Shown: piece by piece, positions 55,065 to 64,000 of the stretch | Layout: every line of letters starts with the position of its first letter | How positions within the stretch are numbered: the first letter of the stretch is position 1 | Assembly (NCBI GenBank): GCA_033977485.1 | Contig: CM066998.1 | Coordinates: 57,502,274-57,566,273, forward strand | Direction of reading: 5' to 3' | DNA: 64,000 nucleotides | From: Hydrangea macrophylla | Lineage: Eukaryota > Streptophyta > Magnoliopsida > Cornales > Hydrangeaceae | Position numbers and translations under genes: made by a program | Notes under the pieces: model-generated | What the model saw: the letters and a program-made list of their open reading frames with translations, nothing else | Told to the model about the DNA's origin: nothing | The model's database searches: none

Positions 55065-55374
55065 CGCTTTCACATGCGGTGGATGGTTTATATCCTTAAC
55101 GAGCAGCGAAAAGTGGGCAGGACCATGTAGTCCTAAGGTAGCCAGATGATCGACGATATATCCTTAACGAGCGGTGGATGGTTTATATCCTTAACGAGCG
55201 GTGGATGGGTGATCACTGGTATACTACGAGAAGTCGTGGCAATAGATTTGATATGCTGTTATTCAAAGCGTTATATCCCTGACATGCGGTGGATGGTTTA
55301 TATCCTTAACGAGCGGGGGATGGACTGACGTGGTGTCCATGAATGCGGTGGATGGTTTATATCCTTAACGAGCA
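55065..55374. repeat. Interspersed tandem repeat in the LTR
   Basis: The unit GCGGTGGATGGTTTATATCC plus TTAACGAG starts at 55076, 55171, 55286 and 55345, with partial copies between. The spacers differ. The same set appears at 63410-63710 in the right LTR. Confidence 0.8.
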
Positions 55375-56081
55375 AATGGACATAATGATAGTATATCTAC
55401 ATATGTTAAACGATTGTGTCTGTTCTTCCTAGACAGAGTGGGTTGATGTTTCGATCTGAGGATAATAAGACGATAAGGGTTGAGTTGCGATATTGGAATA
55501 CAAAGAAGATATTATGTAATAGAACTATATCTTAGACGTTTCAATAACTTGTTATACGTTATAGCATTGATACCCTGTGAGTTTCTATTCACTCAGCTCT
55601 CAGTAAGCTGACGGCTGTTATTGCCTGGACATTCCCCGTCCAGATTTCCCTGTTCCTTTCAATACAGATAATGGAGCTTACAGTAGCGGTTACTACCCTG
55701 ACGAACCTTATGCAGAGGATGGCCCCACTGAGACCGGTTACGCTGGAGAAAGAGGGTACACTGATGACTATCCTTATGCCAGCTGAAGACTGAAGATAGT
55801 GATATCTAGTTTATGTATTTCTTTTGTTCTGTTAAACTCTGTTGAGTTTTAGTTTGACGGGTACTTGGGCATATGTTGTCTCCAGACCTGTCGTGATCCT
55901 GTGGACCACACTATGATGTTTTGTAATAATATTATTGTTTATATTTCAGTATTTACTGTTCCTGTTTGGACTAGTACTGTGTGGTGTGGATATCAGTGAC
56001 TTTCACTTGTCATTCCCTATGGACCCATAAAGGAAATTTATTTTTCTCTATTTATGCTGCACCGGGGCGTGACTGGGTTTT

Positions 56082-56093
56082 TGGTATCAGAGC
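56082..56093 (+). other. Primer-binding site of the Tekay-type element
   Basis: TGGTATCAGAGC, complementary to the initiator tRNA-Met 3' end, shortly after the 5' LTR. Confidence 0.9.
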
Positions 56094-56216
56094 TCCTTAG
56101 GTTCTGATATTGTCGTTCACTGATGGATTCCACACCATCTGGTCCTAGTGTTGAGTGTCCTGAGATGAGATATGAGTATAAGATAAGTTCGTCTTCCTGA
56201 CGATAGATAGTTTCCT

Positions 56217-57233
56217 TTGCAGGATAGCATGGATCCAGAGTTCCACCAGTTCGCTACCGATGCTTATGGAGGGCACGTGATCCATGGGGATACCGTGGAG
56301 CCAGCTGACCCAGAGTTTTATCGGGAGCATGTGTGCCAGATAGCTACTAGTCGACATTTAGAGGAGGATATGTGGAGAGCGCTTTATGAGACCGGGAGGA
56401 CTCACCCGACGCAGATGCGTATGGATGCTTACCATACTGCGAGGATTGGTAGAGACATTTGCCAGGAGATATTACGGTTAGTTCAGAGTAAGCCTGAGAT
56501 GGATGAGATTGAGTTGAGAGCCATCATAGCCGGTCCACCAGAGCCTATAGTTGCACCAGCACCGGCAGAACCACCATCACCTGTACTCGACGTACCAGTC
56601 CCAGAGCCTGAGCCGATTCAGGAGGATGAGGACCCAGAGCCCGAGGATGAGCATCCCGATGAGGATATGGACGAAGATGGAGAGGAGGAGCCGATAGATG
56701 ATGAGGACCCAGTAGAGGATGAGCCTGCAGATGACGCAGACGAGGATGAGCCAGAGGATGACCCCGAGGAGCCAGAGGATGAGCCAGAGGATCCAGTACA
56801 GGACCCAGAGGCTGTTGAGGCAGACATTGTAGTAGATGAAGATGCGCCCGATGAGGAGGTAGTTGTGCCAGAGATACCTGTTGTGCTCCAGATACCAGCC
56901 GGATCGATTATGCATATGGCAGCTATGGCCGATATGGCAGTAGGATGGATAGCTCAGATGGTCGCTCAGCCAGCGGGTTTTGTTATAGGAGAGGCCGCGA
57001 TAGCAGGAGCTTTTGATATAGCCGACGGATTCGCCGCAGTAGCAGTTGATGTCGCTAACCAGGCGATAGTGGACGTGATGGAGGACGATGATGCAGAGAT
57101 GATAGAGGATTGGGATATAGGGGTAGTAGTTGGAGATCTTGTTGCACCAGTCGAGGATGATCCACTCGAGGAGATGGAGATTGATTCAGAGGACGAGGCA
57201 CCACCAGCAGGATCAGATGCTGACGACTTTTGA
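56217..57233 (+). CDS. Acidic leader ORF between primer-binding site and gag
   Basis: 338 residues, intact. Residues 1-110 look globular (FHQFATDAYGGHVIHGDTVE, then TSRHLEEDMWRALYETGR). Residues about 115-210 are almost only Pro, Glu and Asp. Residues about 220-285 form a hydrophobic Ala/Met/Val-rich segment (MHMAAMADMAVGWIAQMV) and the end is acidic again (DSEDEAPPAGSDADDF). It is in frame 2, while gag and pol are in frame 3. A 370-base gap separates it from gag. The large open frame in an element with few lesions suggests selection. I do not recognise the family; an acidic nuclear or chromatin-binding factor is one guess. Confidence 0.65.
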   Translation: MQDSMDPEFHQFATDAYGGHVIHGDTVEPADPEFYREHVCQIATSRHLEEDMWRALYETGRTHPTQMRMDAYHTARIGRDICQEILRLVQSKPEMDEIELRAIIAGPPEPIVAPAPAEPPSPVLDVPVPEPEPIQEDEDPEPEDEHPDEDMDEDGEEEPIDDEDPVEDEPADDADEDEPEDDPEEPEDEPEDPVQDPEAVEADIVVDEDAPDEEVVVPEIPVVLQIPAGSIMHMAAMADMAVGWIAQMVAQPAGFVIGEAAIAGAFDIADGFAAVAVDVANQAIVDVMEDDDAEMIEDWDIGVVVGDLVAPVEDDPLEEMEIDSEDEAPPAGSDADDF

Positions 57234-57602
57234 GTCAGGACCTGCAGGACTTAGTTTTGTTAGTTTTACCAGGACATGTTGTCCACTAGATTTTTGGGAG
57301 CTTGAGAGATAGCTATTTGACCATAGCTTTGTATAGATATTAGCAGTAGTATTGTATAGTTGACCTTAGTACTGTTTCTGCTTATGTCCCACATGGTACA
57401 TGGTATGGTTACTGTGTACTCTATGGTACATCTTTTGATATCTATATATACGAGCAGTATTTTGATATTGATTGTTGGTTGTTTGATGTGTAAGTTGTAG
57501 AACTGTTAGTTCTTGTTGCTTCTCGTTCTATCTTGGTTTCGTTTCTGCGAGAAGACTTTCAGCTAATCGATATGTCTCTTGTAGGCGATACTCGTTATCA
57601 TT

Positions 57603-58679
57603 ATGGTAGGACCCTTGAGAAATCACCAAGCGCGAATTGGAGCACCTATTCCGGAAGGGATGGATCCAACGGGAATTTTTGAAGCATTTATGCAAAGGAT
57701 GGAACATGTGGGGGATACTTATAATCATTCCACCCACCAGAGACCTCTTGTACCGCCACCGAGACAGACTGGAGACAAGTTGTTAGCAAATTTTCGTGGG
57801 TTACGTCCAGAGAAATTTGATGGACTAACAGAACCATGGAAAGCCGAACAATGGATAAGAGAGATGGAATTGATATTTGAGGCATTGGAATGCAGCGAAC
57901 AAGAGAAGCGTCGTCTTGCTACGTTTCAGCTCACTTATGCCGCCGCAGATTGGTGGGAAGCCGAGCGAGCCATTGTCGGAACCGATGCTGCAAGAGCGAT
58001 GTCATGGGAGACATTCAAAGGAAGGTTTTTGGAAAAATATTTCCCAGAGGATGAGAGAGATCAACAGGAGAAGAACTTTCTTAATCTGGTTCAAGGAGGA
58101 TGGACTGTCAGGGAATACACCACACAGTTCGAGCGTCTATCCAGATTTGCTCAGCATATGATAGACACTCCACAGAAGAAGGTGAAGAGATTTCACCAAG
58201 GATTGAATCCCCACTTCAGGCATATGATGGTTGGTCATTTGAACCAAACATATGAAGAGATTGTTAGATTTGCTGCGGGATTAGAGAAGGATGCTTATCC
58301 AACACAGCAACCACAGATGAATCGACCCCAGCCGTCAAGAGGGTTTCAGCAGAGGAATTTCCGTAACCTGCCGCCAAGGAATATCCAGGGTTGGAGACCA
58401 CAGGGGAATTTTCAAGGGAATAAGAGAACCTGAAAAGGAACCAGAAAGCCACATCAGGGCTATATTCGACCTCAGCAATATTCACAGCAAGGACCACAGC
58501 CTCAGGCATTGCTGACAGCGCCGCCGAGCAATAGCGGAGGATGTTTTAATTGTGGGAAGCCAGGACATATTGCAAAGTTTTGCACAGCTTCCAGGGTTAA
58601 CCACCGACTAGGAGCTAACTGTCGGAATTGCAACAAGCCGGGACATCTAAGCAAAGATTGTCGTGCACCACAACGATGA
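57603..58679 (+). pseudogene. Gag of the Tekay-type element, two in-frame TGA codons
   Basis: The ATG at 57603 opens 276 codons with the Retrotrans_gag core: KFDGLTEPWKAEQWIREME, WWEAERAIVG, FKGRFLEKYFP and WTVREYTTQFERLSRFAQ. It ends in a basic Arg/Gln/Asn-rich tail. TGA at 58431-58433 interrupts, but the same frame continues with two CCHC zinc knuckles, CFNCGKPGHIAKFC and CRNCNKPGHLSKDC. A second TGA at 58677-58679 follows and then pol. Both TGA codons are one C-to-T change from CGA (Arg), in positions where Arg fits. Gag packages element RNA in cytoplasmic particles. Confidence 0.85.
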
Positions 58680-58730
58680 TACTATGGAGCATCGATTCAA
58701 GGGATACAAGGACCTCCAGATCAGACAAGG

Positions 58731-61700
58731 ATGAATGCTATTATCCCAGGAAAAGCTGGCTTTAATGCTGATGAGCAGCAACATTTGGAAGGTACGCTTG
58801 TGCTCTTTCATAGTCCAGTTAAAGCTTTATTTGATACTGGAGCTGCACGCTCATTTATCGCTGTTAAGATTGTGCGTCAATTGGGTTTAGAACCCCAGAC
58901 ACTTGAGTCAACACTGAATGATGTGTCACCGTTGGGAGTGACAGTTAAGTTGAGTAAAGTGTGTAAAGATTGCCCATTGACCTTGGGAGATAGGAATCTG
59001 CCAGCAGACTTAGTAGTTCTGTCAATGTCCGAGTTCGACATTATCCTAGGGATGGATTGGTTAACTAAGTACAGTGCCAATTTGGATTGCCCTACTAGGA
59101 CGATTGTATTTCCGATACAAGGAAGGCCGACGATTAGATTTCAGTGTCAGCCGACAAGCGACATGTTTCTTACGAGTAGTTTGGCTACAATCGGGAGTAC
59201 GAGTACGGAGCTCAGGATGGATCAGATTCCTATTGTACGAAATTTTCAGGATGTATTCCAGGATATTAAAGGACTTCCACCGAAAAGAGAAATAGAGTTT
59301 TGTGTGGAATTAGTACCTGGTACATTGCCAATTTCCAAGACTCCATATAGAATGGCACCAACTGAGATGTTAGAACTGAAGAAGCAAGTTCAGGAACTTG
59401 AAGACTTAGGATTCGTTCGCCCGAGTACGTCACCTTGGGGAGCACCAGTTCTGTTTGTAAAGAAGAAGGACGGGACACTTCGACTCTGTATAGACTACAG
59501 GGAGTTGAACAAGGTAACGATTAAGAATAGATATCCATTACCTCAGATAGATGACCTATTCGATCAGTTACAAGGATCTAGGATCTTTTCCAAGATTGAT
59601 TTACGTTCAGGATATCACCAGTTGTTAGTTCGACCAGAGGATGTGTCAAGGACTGCATTCAGGACAAGATACGGACATTACGTGTTTCTAGTTATGCCTT
59701 TTGGATTGACGAATGCGCCAGCAGTGTTCATGGACTTGATGAATAGAGTATTCAGACTATATCTGGATCAATTCATTATAGTATTCATCGATGACATACT
59801 AATCTACTCAAAGACCGAAGAGGATCACAAGGACCACTTACAGATTGCCTTACAGACACTTCGAGATAACAAGTTGTATGCAAAGTTCAGCAAGTGTGAA
59901 TTTTGGCTACAGGAAGTCAAATTTTTAGGACATGTGGTATCTCAAGATGGTATCTCTGTGGACTCATCTAAGATTGATGCAGTCTTAAGTTGGAATAGAC
60001 CGACCAATGCGACAGAGGTCAGAAGTTTTCTTGGTCTAGCAGGATATTATAGAAGATTTGTCGAAGGATTTTCCAAGATAGCGGGACCATTGACGAATTT
60101 AACAAGGAAGGAGACAAAGTACGCATGGACAGACAAGCATGAGGGAGCATTTCAGGAGTTAAAGGAAAGATTGACTTCTGCGCCGGTACTTACGATACCT
60201 AAGAGTGGAGAAAGGTATGTAATCTATAGTGATGCATCGCACCAAGGACTTGGATGTGTGCTTATGCAAGACGGGAATGTTATCGCATATGGATCAAGAC
60301 AATTAAAGGTACACGAGAAGAATTATCCTACGCATGATTTGGAATTGGCAGCAATAGTGTTTGACTTGAAGATTTGGAGACACTATCTCTACGGAGAAAA
60401 GTTTGATCTGTTTTCCGATCATAAGAGCTTGAAGTATTTGTTCTCTCAGAAGGAGTTGAACATGCGACAACGAAGATGGATGGAGTTACTCAAGGATTAC
60501 GATTTCTCCTTGCAATACCATCCAGGTAAAGCAAATGTCGTAGCAGATGCTTTGAGCCGTAAACCTCGACTAGTGATCGCTACATTACTAATTCGAGAAT
60601 GGAAAGCGTTGGAGGTGTTAGCCGAATTCCAGCTCCAGCCAGTGGAACCAATGGAAAGGCAACATTTTGGATGTCTGATGGTACAACCAACTCTGATCAG
60701 CCGTATCATAGAAGCTCAGCAGACAGCAGAAGATTTGAAGTTATGGTTCGCGAAGATGTCAGCTAAAGAACCAGAAGTCTGGAGTAGTGGTATAGATGGA
60801 GTCTTACGATGTAAAGGTAGACTCTGTGTACCTAACAAAGAAAATCTCCGGAAAGACATATTGGATGAAGCTCATAAGTCACGGATGACGATTCATCCAG
60901 GAGGTACAAAGATGTACAAGGACTTGAAGAGAAATTTTTGGTGGGAAGGAATGAAGCGAGAAGTGGCTGAGTATGTTTCTCAGTGTCTTACTTGTAAGCA
61001 AGTAAAGGCAGAACATCAGAAACCACCTGGACTTCTACAGCCGTTACCAATTCCTCAATGGAAATGGGAACACATCACCATGGATTTTGTGGTAGGATTG
61101 CCGAAGTCACAGCAGAACCACGACGCTATTTGGGTAATCGTGGATCGACTTACGAAGACAGCACATTTTATTTCCTATAGCATGAAGTATCCAGTGGAAC
61201 GATTAAGCCGAATGTATCTGCAACATGTAGTACGGTTACACGGAGTACCTGTTTCTATTGTGTCAGATCGAGATTCGCGTTTTACTGCAGAGTTTTGGAA
61301 GAGTCTTCAGACAGCAATGGGAACAACTTTGAACTTGAGTTCAGCTTTTCATCCACAGACCGATGGACAGACGGAGAGAGTTAATCAAGTAATGGAGGAC
61401 ATGTTACGTGCTTGCGTCATTGATTTTGAGAATTCTTGGGAAACACACTTACCTTTAATAGAGTTCGCTTACAACAACAGTTATCATTCGAGCATAGGAA
61501 TGGCACCGTTCGAAGCTTTGTACGGAAGACCTTGCCGATCGCCGTTATGTTGGGCCAAAGTTGGAGATACTCAACTTCTTGGGCCAGAAATGGTACGAGA
61601 AACCAGCGAGAAGATCCAGATTGTACGTGAGAAGATGACGACAGCTCAGACCCGACACAAGAATTATGCTGACAAGCGACGAAAAGATTTAGAGTTTGCC

Positions 61701-62120
61701 GTTGGAGATCATGTGCTACTCAAGGTTTCACCAGTTCGAGGAATTGTCAGATTTGGTCAGAAGAAAGGCAAGTTATCACCCCGTTTTATCAGACCATTCG
61801 AGATTCTGGAACGTGTTGGAAAAGTTGCTTATCGCCTTGCATTGCCACCGAAGATGTCAGGAGTGCACAACGTTTTTCACATCAGTATGCTAAGGAAGTG
61901 TGCTCATAACCCAGCACACAAGATCAACTTCGAGGATATTGAAGTCAACGATAATGTTACGTTAAACGAAGGACCAGTTCGCATTTTAGATCGCGAAGTC
62001 AAGAAGCTCAGAAATAAGGAAATTCCGTTAGTCAAGATTCAGTGGAAACATCATGATGAAGGAGAAGCTTCGTGGGAGCTAGAGTCAGAGATGCGTGAGA
62101 AGTTTCCGTTTTTGTTTTAA
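58731..62120 (+). CDS. Pol polyprotein of the Tekay-type element (protease, RT, RNase H, integrase, chromodomain-like tail)
   Basis: 1,129 open codons, in frame with gag. Protease active site FDTGAA at residues 34-39. RT residues about 200-365 with [13 protein letters not shown] and the catalytic FIDDILIYS (352-360). RNase H with D501, E538, D563 and D606 (YSDAS, LELAA, FSDHK, VADALSR). Integrase zinc motif H715, H722, C752, C755 and core D785, D846, E882 with 35 residues between the last two. The GPY/F-like region ([21 protein letters not shown]) precedes a C-terminal chromodomain-like end ([26 protein letters not shown]), which targets integration to particular chromatin in chromoviruses. 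The ATG here is only the first Met after the second TGA; the natural product is Gag-Pol. All catalytic residues are present. Confidence 0.92.
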   Translation: MNAIIPGKAGFNADEQQHLEGTLVLFHSPVKALFDTGAARSFIAVKIVRQLGLEPQTLESTLNDVSPLGVTVKLSKVCKDCPLTLGDRNLPADLVVLSMSEFDIILGMDWLTKYSANLDCPTRTIVFPIQGRPTIRFQCQPTSDMFLTSSLATIGSTSTELRMDQIPIVRNFQDVFQDIKGLPPKREIEFCVELVPGTLPISKTPYRMAPTEMLELKKQVQELEDLGFVRPSTSPWGAPVLFVKKKDGTLRLCIDYRELNKVTIKNRYPLPQIDDLFDQLQGSRIFSKIDLRSGYHQLLVRPEDVSRTAFRTRYGHYVFLVMPFGLTNAPAVFMDLMNRVFRLYLDQFIIVFIDDILIYSKTEEDHKDHLQIALQTLRDNKLYAKFSKCEFWLQEVKFLGHVVSQDGISVDSSKIDAVLSWNRPTNATEVRSFLGLAGYYRRFVEGFSKIAGPLTNLTRKETKYAWTDKHEGAFQELKERLTSAPVLTIPKSGERYVIYSDASHQGLGCVLMQDGNVIAYGSRQLKVHEKNYPTHDLELAAIVFDLKIWRHYLYGEKFDLFSDHKSLKYLFSQKELNMRQRRWMELLKDYDFSLQYHPGKANVVADALSRKPRLVIATLLIREWKALEVLAEFQLQPVEPMERQHFGCLMVQPTLISRIIEAQQTAEDLKLWFAKMSAKEPEVWSSGIDGVLRCKGRLCVPNKENLRKDILDEAHKSRMTIHPGGTKMYKDLKRNFWWEGMKREVAEYVSQCLTCKQVKAEHQKPPGLLQPLPIPQWKWEHITMDFVVGLPKSQQNHDAIWVIVDRLTKTAHFISYSMKYPVERLSRMYLQHVVRLHGVPVSIVSDRDSRFTAEFWKSLQTAMGTTLNLSSAFHPQTDGQTERVNQVMEDMLRACVIDFENSWETHLPLIEFAYNNSYHSSIGMAPFEALYGRPCRSPLCWAKVGDTQLLGPEMVRETSEKIQIVREKMTTAQTRHKNYADKRRKDLEFAVGDHVLLKVSPVRGIVRFGQKKGKLSPRFIRPFEILERVGKVAYRLALPPKMSGVHNVFHISMLRKCAHNPAHKINFEDIEVNDNVTLNEGPVRILDREVKKLRNKEIPLVKIQWKHHDEGEASWELESEMREKFPFLF

Positions 62121-62172
62121 CCCTGTATGTTTCTGATTTCGTGGACGAAATCTTTTGTTGGGTGGTGGATGA
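62121..62172 (+). other. Pol 3' end to LTR junction with purine-rich primer region
   Basis: The Tekay/Del phrase GTGGACGAAATCTTTTGTTG is followed by GGGTGGTGGATGA directly before the right LTR. The latter is the likely plus-strand primer, although it is interrupted by T residues. Confidence 0.6.
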
Positions 62173-64000
62173 TGTAATACCCTGTATTTTCAATATTTAT
62201 TTAATACAGAGAGATTCTATATACTTCCTTTGACCATTCATAAAATTCAATCTTTGATCGATCGAAGCTCGTTCGAGCGATCGAGCACCTTAAGTTCAAG
62301 CGATCGAACCCTGTTCGAGCGATCGAAACCCTACCGACCTGAATTTAATGCATGGTCCCCATTTCAATCGATCAAACCCTTTTCAATCGATCATAACCTG
62401 GCCGATCTGAGTTCGAGCGATCGAACTGCTTTCGATCGATCGAACATAGAAATATCAGAATTTCAGTTTCTGCGCAAATGCTGCCACCTTGCCCTCCCAT
62501 TCTCTATATATACAATTGTTTCGTGGGTGTGGGAGAGTTTGCTGAACTCTTGTGATTTGAGAGAAGATTGTGAGTGTGTTTATATATATACACATACATC
62601 CTCATATATATATATATATCTATACACACATCCATACATATATATATATAATTTCTGTGGGAGAGAGAGAAGCAGAAAAGAAGAAGAACAAGAAGGAGGC
62701 CGAGGAGAGACAGAGAGAGAGAGGACAGAGACAGAGGAGAAAGAGAAGAGGCCACCATTAAAGCTCCGGGAGCTCAAAGCTTCGCCTAACGCGTCCTTAG
62801 CACCCTAAGTGAGTTTTTACTCACTCGGTAGCCTTAATATAATGTTTTACGAGTTTTTGGTATGTTTAGGAGTATTAAAAACGTCCCTAAGACGTCCATT
62901 TATGTGCTGTTCAGAATCTGCTGGAGAAGACGACGTTCGAGCGATCGAGCAGAGCTCAATCGATAGAAGGTCCAATCGTCGAGCGATCGAGCAGAGTTCA
63001 ATCGATCGAAGGTTCGATCGATCGAACTGCTTTCAAGCGATCGAACTTCATTTTTCTTCGATCGATCGAAATGACTTCAATCGATCGAGAAATGCAGAAC
63101 ATGGTTTATTTCTTTAGTTTATGTTATATGAGGTTCGAATACTCGATTTACGATTCGGACTTCTATTATGCGATTATGGGTTTAGTAGGGAGAATGTGAC
63201 AACACAGATAAGTATAATTAAGAATAATGGATTAATACAGTAACGTTAGATATATGCGGTTCATGTCTGAGTTCGATATCCGTTTATTTCAATCAGAGTA
63301 GTCAGGCCACATGGGAAGTCATATATCGATAGAAGTACGGCGTTTAGGTAGGTTTGATAAGTTCTGGATATGGTACGTGGGCGGATGCCTGGTCATGATA
63401 TGCTTTCGCATGCGGTGGATGGTTTATATCCTTAACGAGCTGCGAAAAGTGGGCAGGACCATGTAGTCCTAAGGTAGCCAGATGATCGACGATATATCCT
63501 TAACGAGCGGTGGATGGTTTATATCCTTAACGAGCGGTGGATGGGTGATCACTGGTATACTACGAGAAGTCGTGGCAATAGATTTGATATGCTGTTATTC
63601 AAATCGTTATATCCCTGACATGCGGTGGATGGTTTATATCCTTAACGAGCGGGGGATGGACTGACGTGGTGTCCATGAATGCGGTGGATGGTTTATATCC
63701 TTAACGAGCAAATGGACATAATGATAGTATATCTACATATGTTAAACGATTGTGTCTGTTCTTCCTAGACAGAGTGGGTTGATGTTTCGATCTGAGGATA
63801 ATAAGACGATAAGGGTTGAGTTGCGATATTGGAATACAGAGAAGATATTATGTAATAGAACTATATCTTAGACGTTTCAATAACTTGTTATACGTTATAG
63901 CATTGATACCCTGTGAGTTTCTATTCACTCAGCTCTCAGTAAGCTGACGGCTGTTATTGCCTGGACATTCCCCGTCCAGATTTCCCTGTCCCTTTCAATA
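62173..64000 (+). mobile_element. 3' LTR of the Tekay-type element (truncated by window end)
   Basis: Matches 53839-55666 with about sixteen substitutions and small TA indels. The same palindrome clusters (62256-62448, 62937-63089), TATA box and tandem repeat recur. The last 400 or so bases and the target duplication lie beyond 64000. Confidence 0.9.

Larger units (their letters stand above)
53839..56074 (+). mobile_element. 5' LTR of the Tekay-type element
   Basis: It starts TGTAATACCC. The right edge is uncertain because the partner LTR is truncated: 56061 (ends GCA) or 56074 (ends CGTGACT, the place where related elements end CGTGACA). A TATA box lies at 54170-54178 (TATATATAC). Two clusters of CGATCGA palindromes (53921-54113, 54599-54752) and a tandem repeat (55065-55374) lie inside. 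Frames such as 54473-54781 are products of these repeats. Confidence 0.8.
53839..64000 (+). mobile_element. Tekay/Del-type chromovirus (Ty3/gypsy), right LTR incomplete in window
   Basis: Left LTR from 53839 (TGTAATACCC), initiator-tRNA primer-binding site at 56082, an acidic leader ORF, gag, pol with a chromodomain-like tail, then the right LTR from 62173. The TGTAATACCC terminus and the GGACGAAATCTTTT phrase before the 3' LTR are typical of Tekay/Del. The LTRs differ by only about sixteen substitutions over 1.83 kb as read by eye, so the insertion is young. Two in-frame TGA codons in gag are the only clear lesions. Confidence 0.9.

Noticed and set aside
55065..55374. CRISPR-like array of repeats and spacers
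   Set aside because: The repeats are in a plant LTR, spacing is irregular, and the same set occurs in both LTRs.
56577..56915. Hydrophobic minus-strand frame opposite the acidic leader ORF
   Set aside because: It is the complement of Glu/Asp/Pro-rich codons on the + strand. The + strand frame is longer and better placed.

Overview
This is repeat-dominated nuclear DNA from a flowering plant. The evidence is plant LTR-retrotransposon lineages, plant-type DNA transposons, a 5S-derived Cassandra TRIM, and fragments of the plant-only DUF26 (cysteine-rich receptor-like kinase, CRK) family. The clustered CRK fragments suggest a eudicot, but the species cannot be read from the sequence. I see no intact host gene. 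Only retroelement reading frames are long and largely open.

Layout. 1-1950: the 3' end of a Ty3/gypsy element on the + strand (polypurine tract and 624-bp 3' LTR), with a minus-strand (antisense) ORF and its own TATA box just inside the LTR. 2775-9381: minus-strand CRK first-exon fragments. One is split inside its signal peptide by a 5,156-bp nonautonomous CACTA transposon (3479-8634) that appears to carry pieces of host genes, including an ALBINO3/Oxa1-like exon. 9516-15649: a 6.1-kb block of layered repeats (foldback MITEs and a Tourist-like MITE with a Cassandra TRIM inside it) ending in a broken DUF26 exon. The whole block recurs as a direct repeat at 47691-53838.

17035-36053: a 19.0-kb Ty3/gypsy element of Tat type on the minus strand, with 1.58-kb LTRs and a perfect GCCTT target duplication. 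It has decayed gag, protease, RT, an RNase H domain and integrase. Between integrase and the 3' LTR, about 8 kb carries + strand (antisense) genes: three members of one unrecognised small-protein family around a two-exon plant-mobile-domain (PMD) gene. Two of the three small genes have plausible TATA boxes. This antisense cassette is the most unusual content of the window.

36974-41217: a 4.2-kb Ty1/copia element (minus strand, TATAT target duplication) with a shortened gag. 42994-43495: a truncated second copia (LTR, primer-binding site, gag start). 43817-44012: a Stowaway MITE. 44225-45360: a tandem array of about 200-bp units. 53839-64000: a young-looking Tekay/Del-type chromovirus on the + strand, inserted in the second DUF26 copy. 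It has a long LTR rich in CGATCGA palindromes, an acidic leader ORF before gag, gag with two zinc knuckles, and a 1,129-residue pol with a chromodomain-like tail. Only two in-frame TGA codons interrupt gag-pol. The right LTR runs off the window.

History, by nesting (inference): CRK/DUF26 gene duplication came first, then MITE, Cassandra and CACTA insertions, then duplication of the 6.1-kb block. The Tekay element entered one block copy later. The Tat and copia elements lie between the two copies, and their order relative to the duplication is unresolved.
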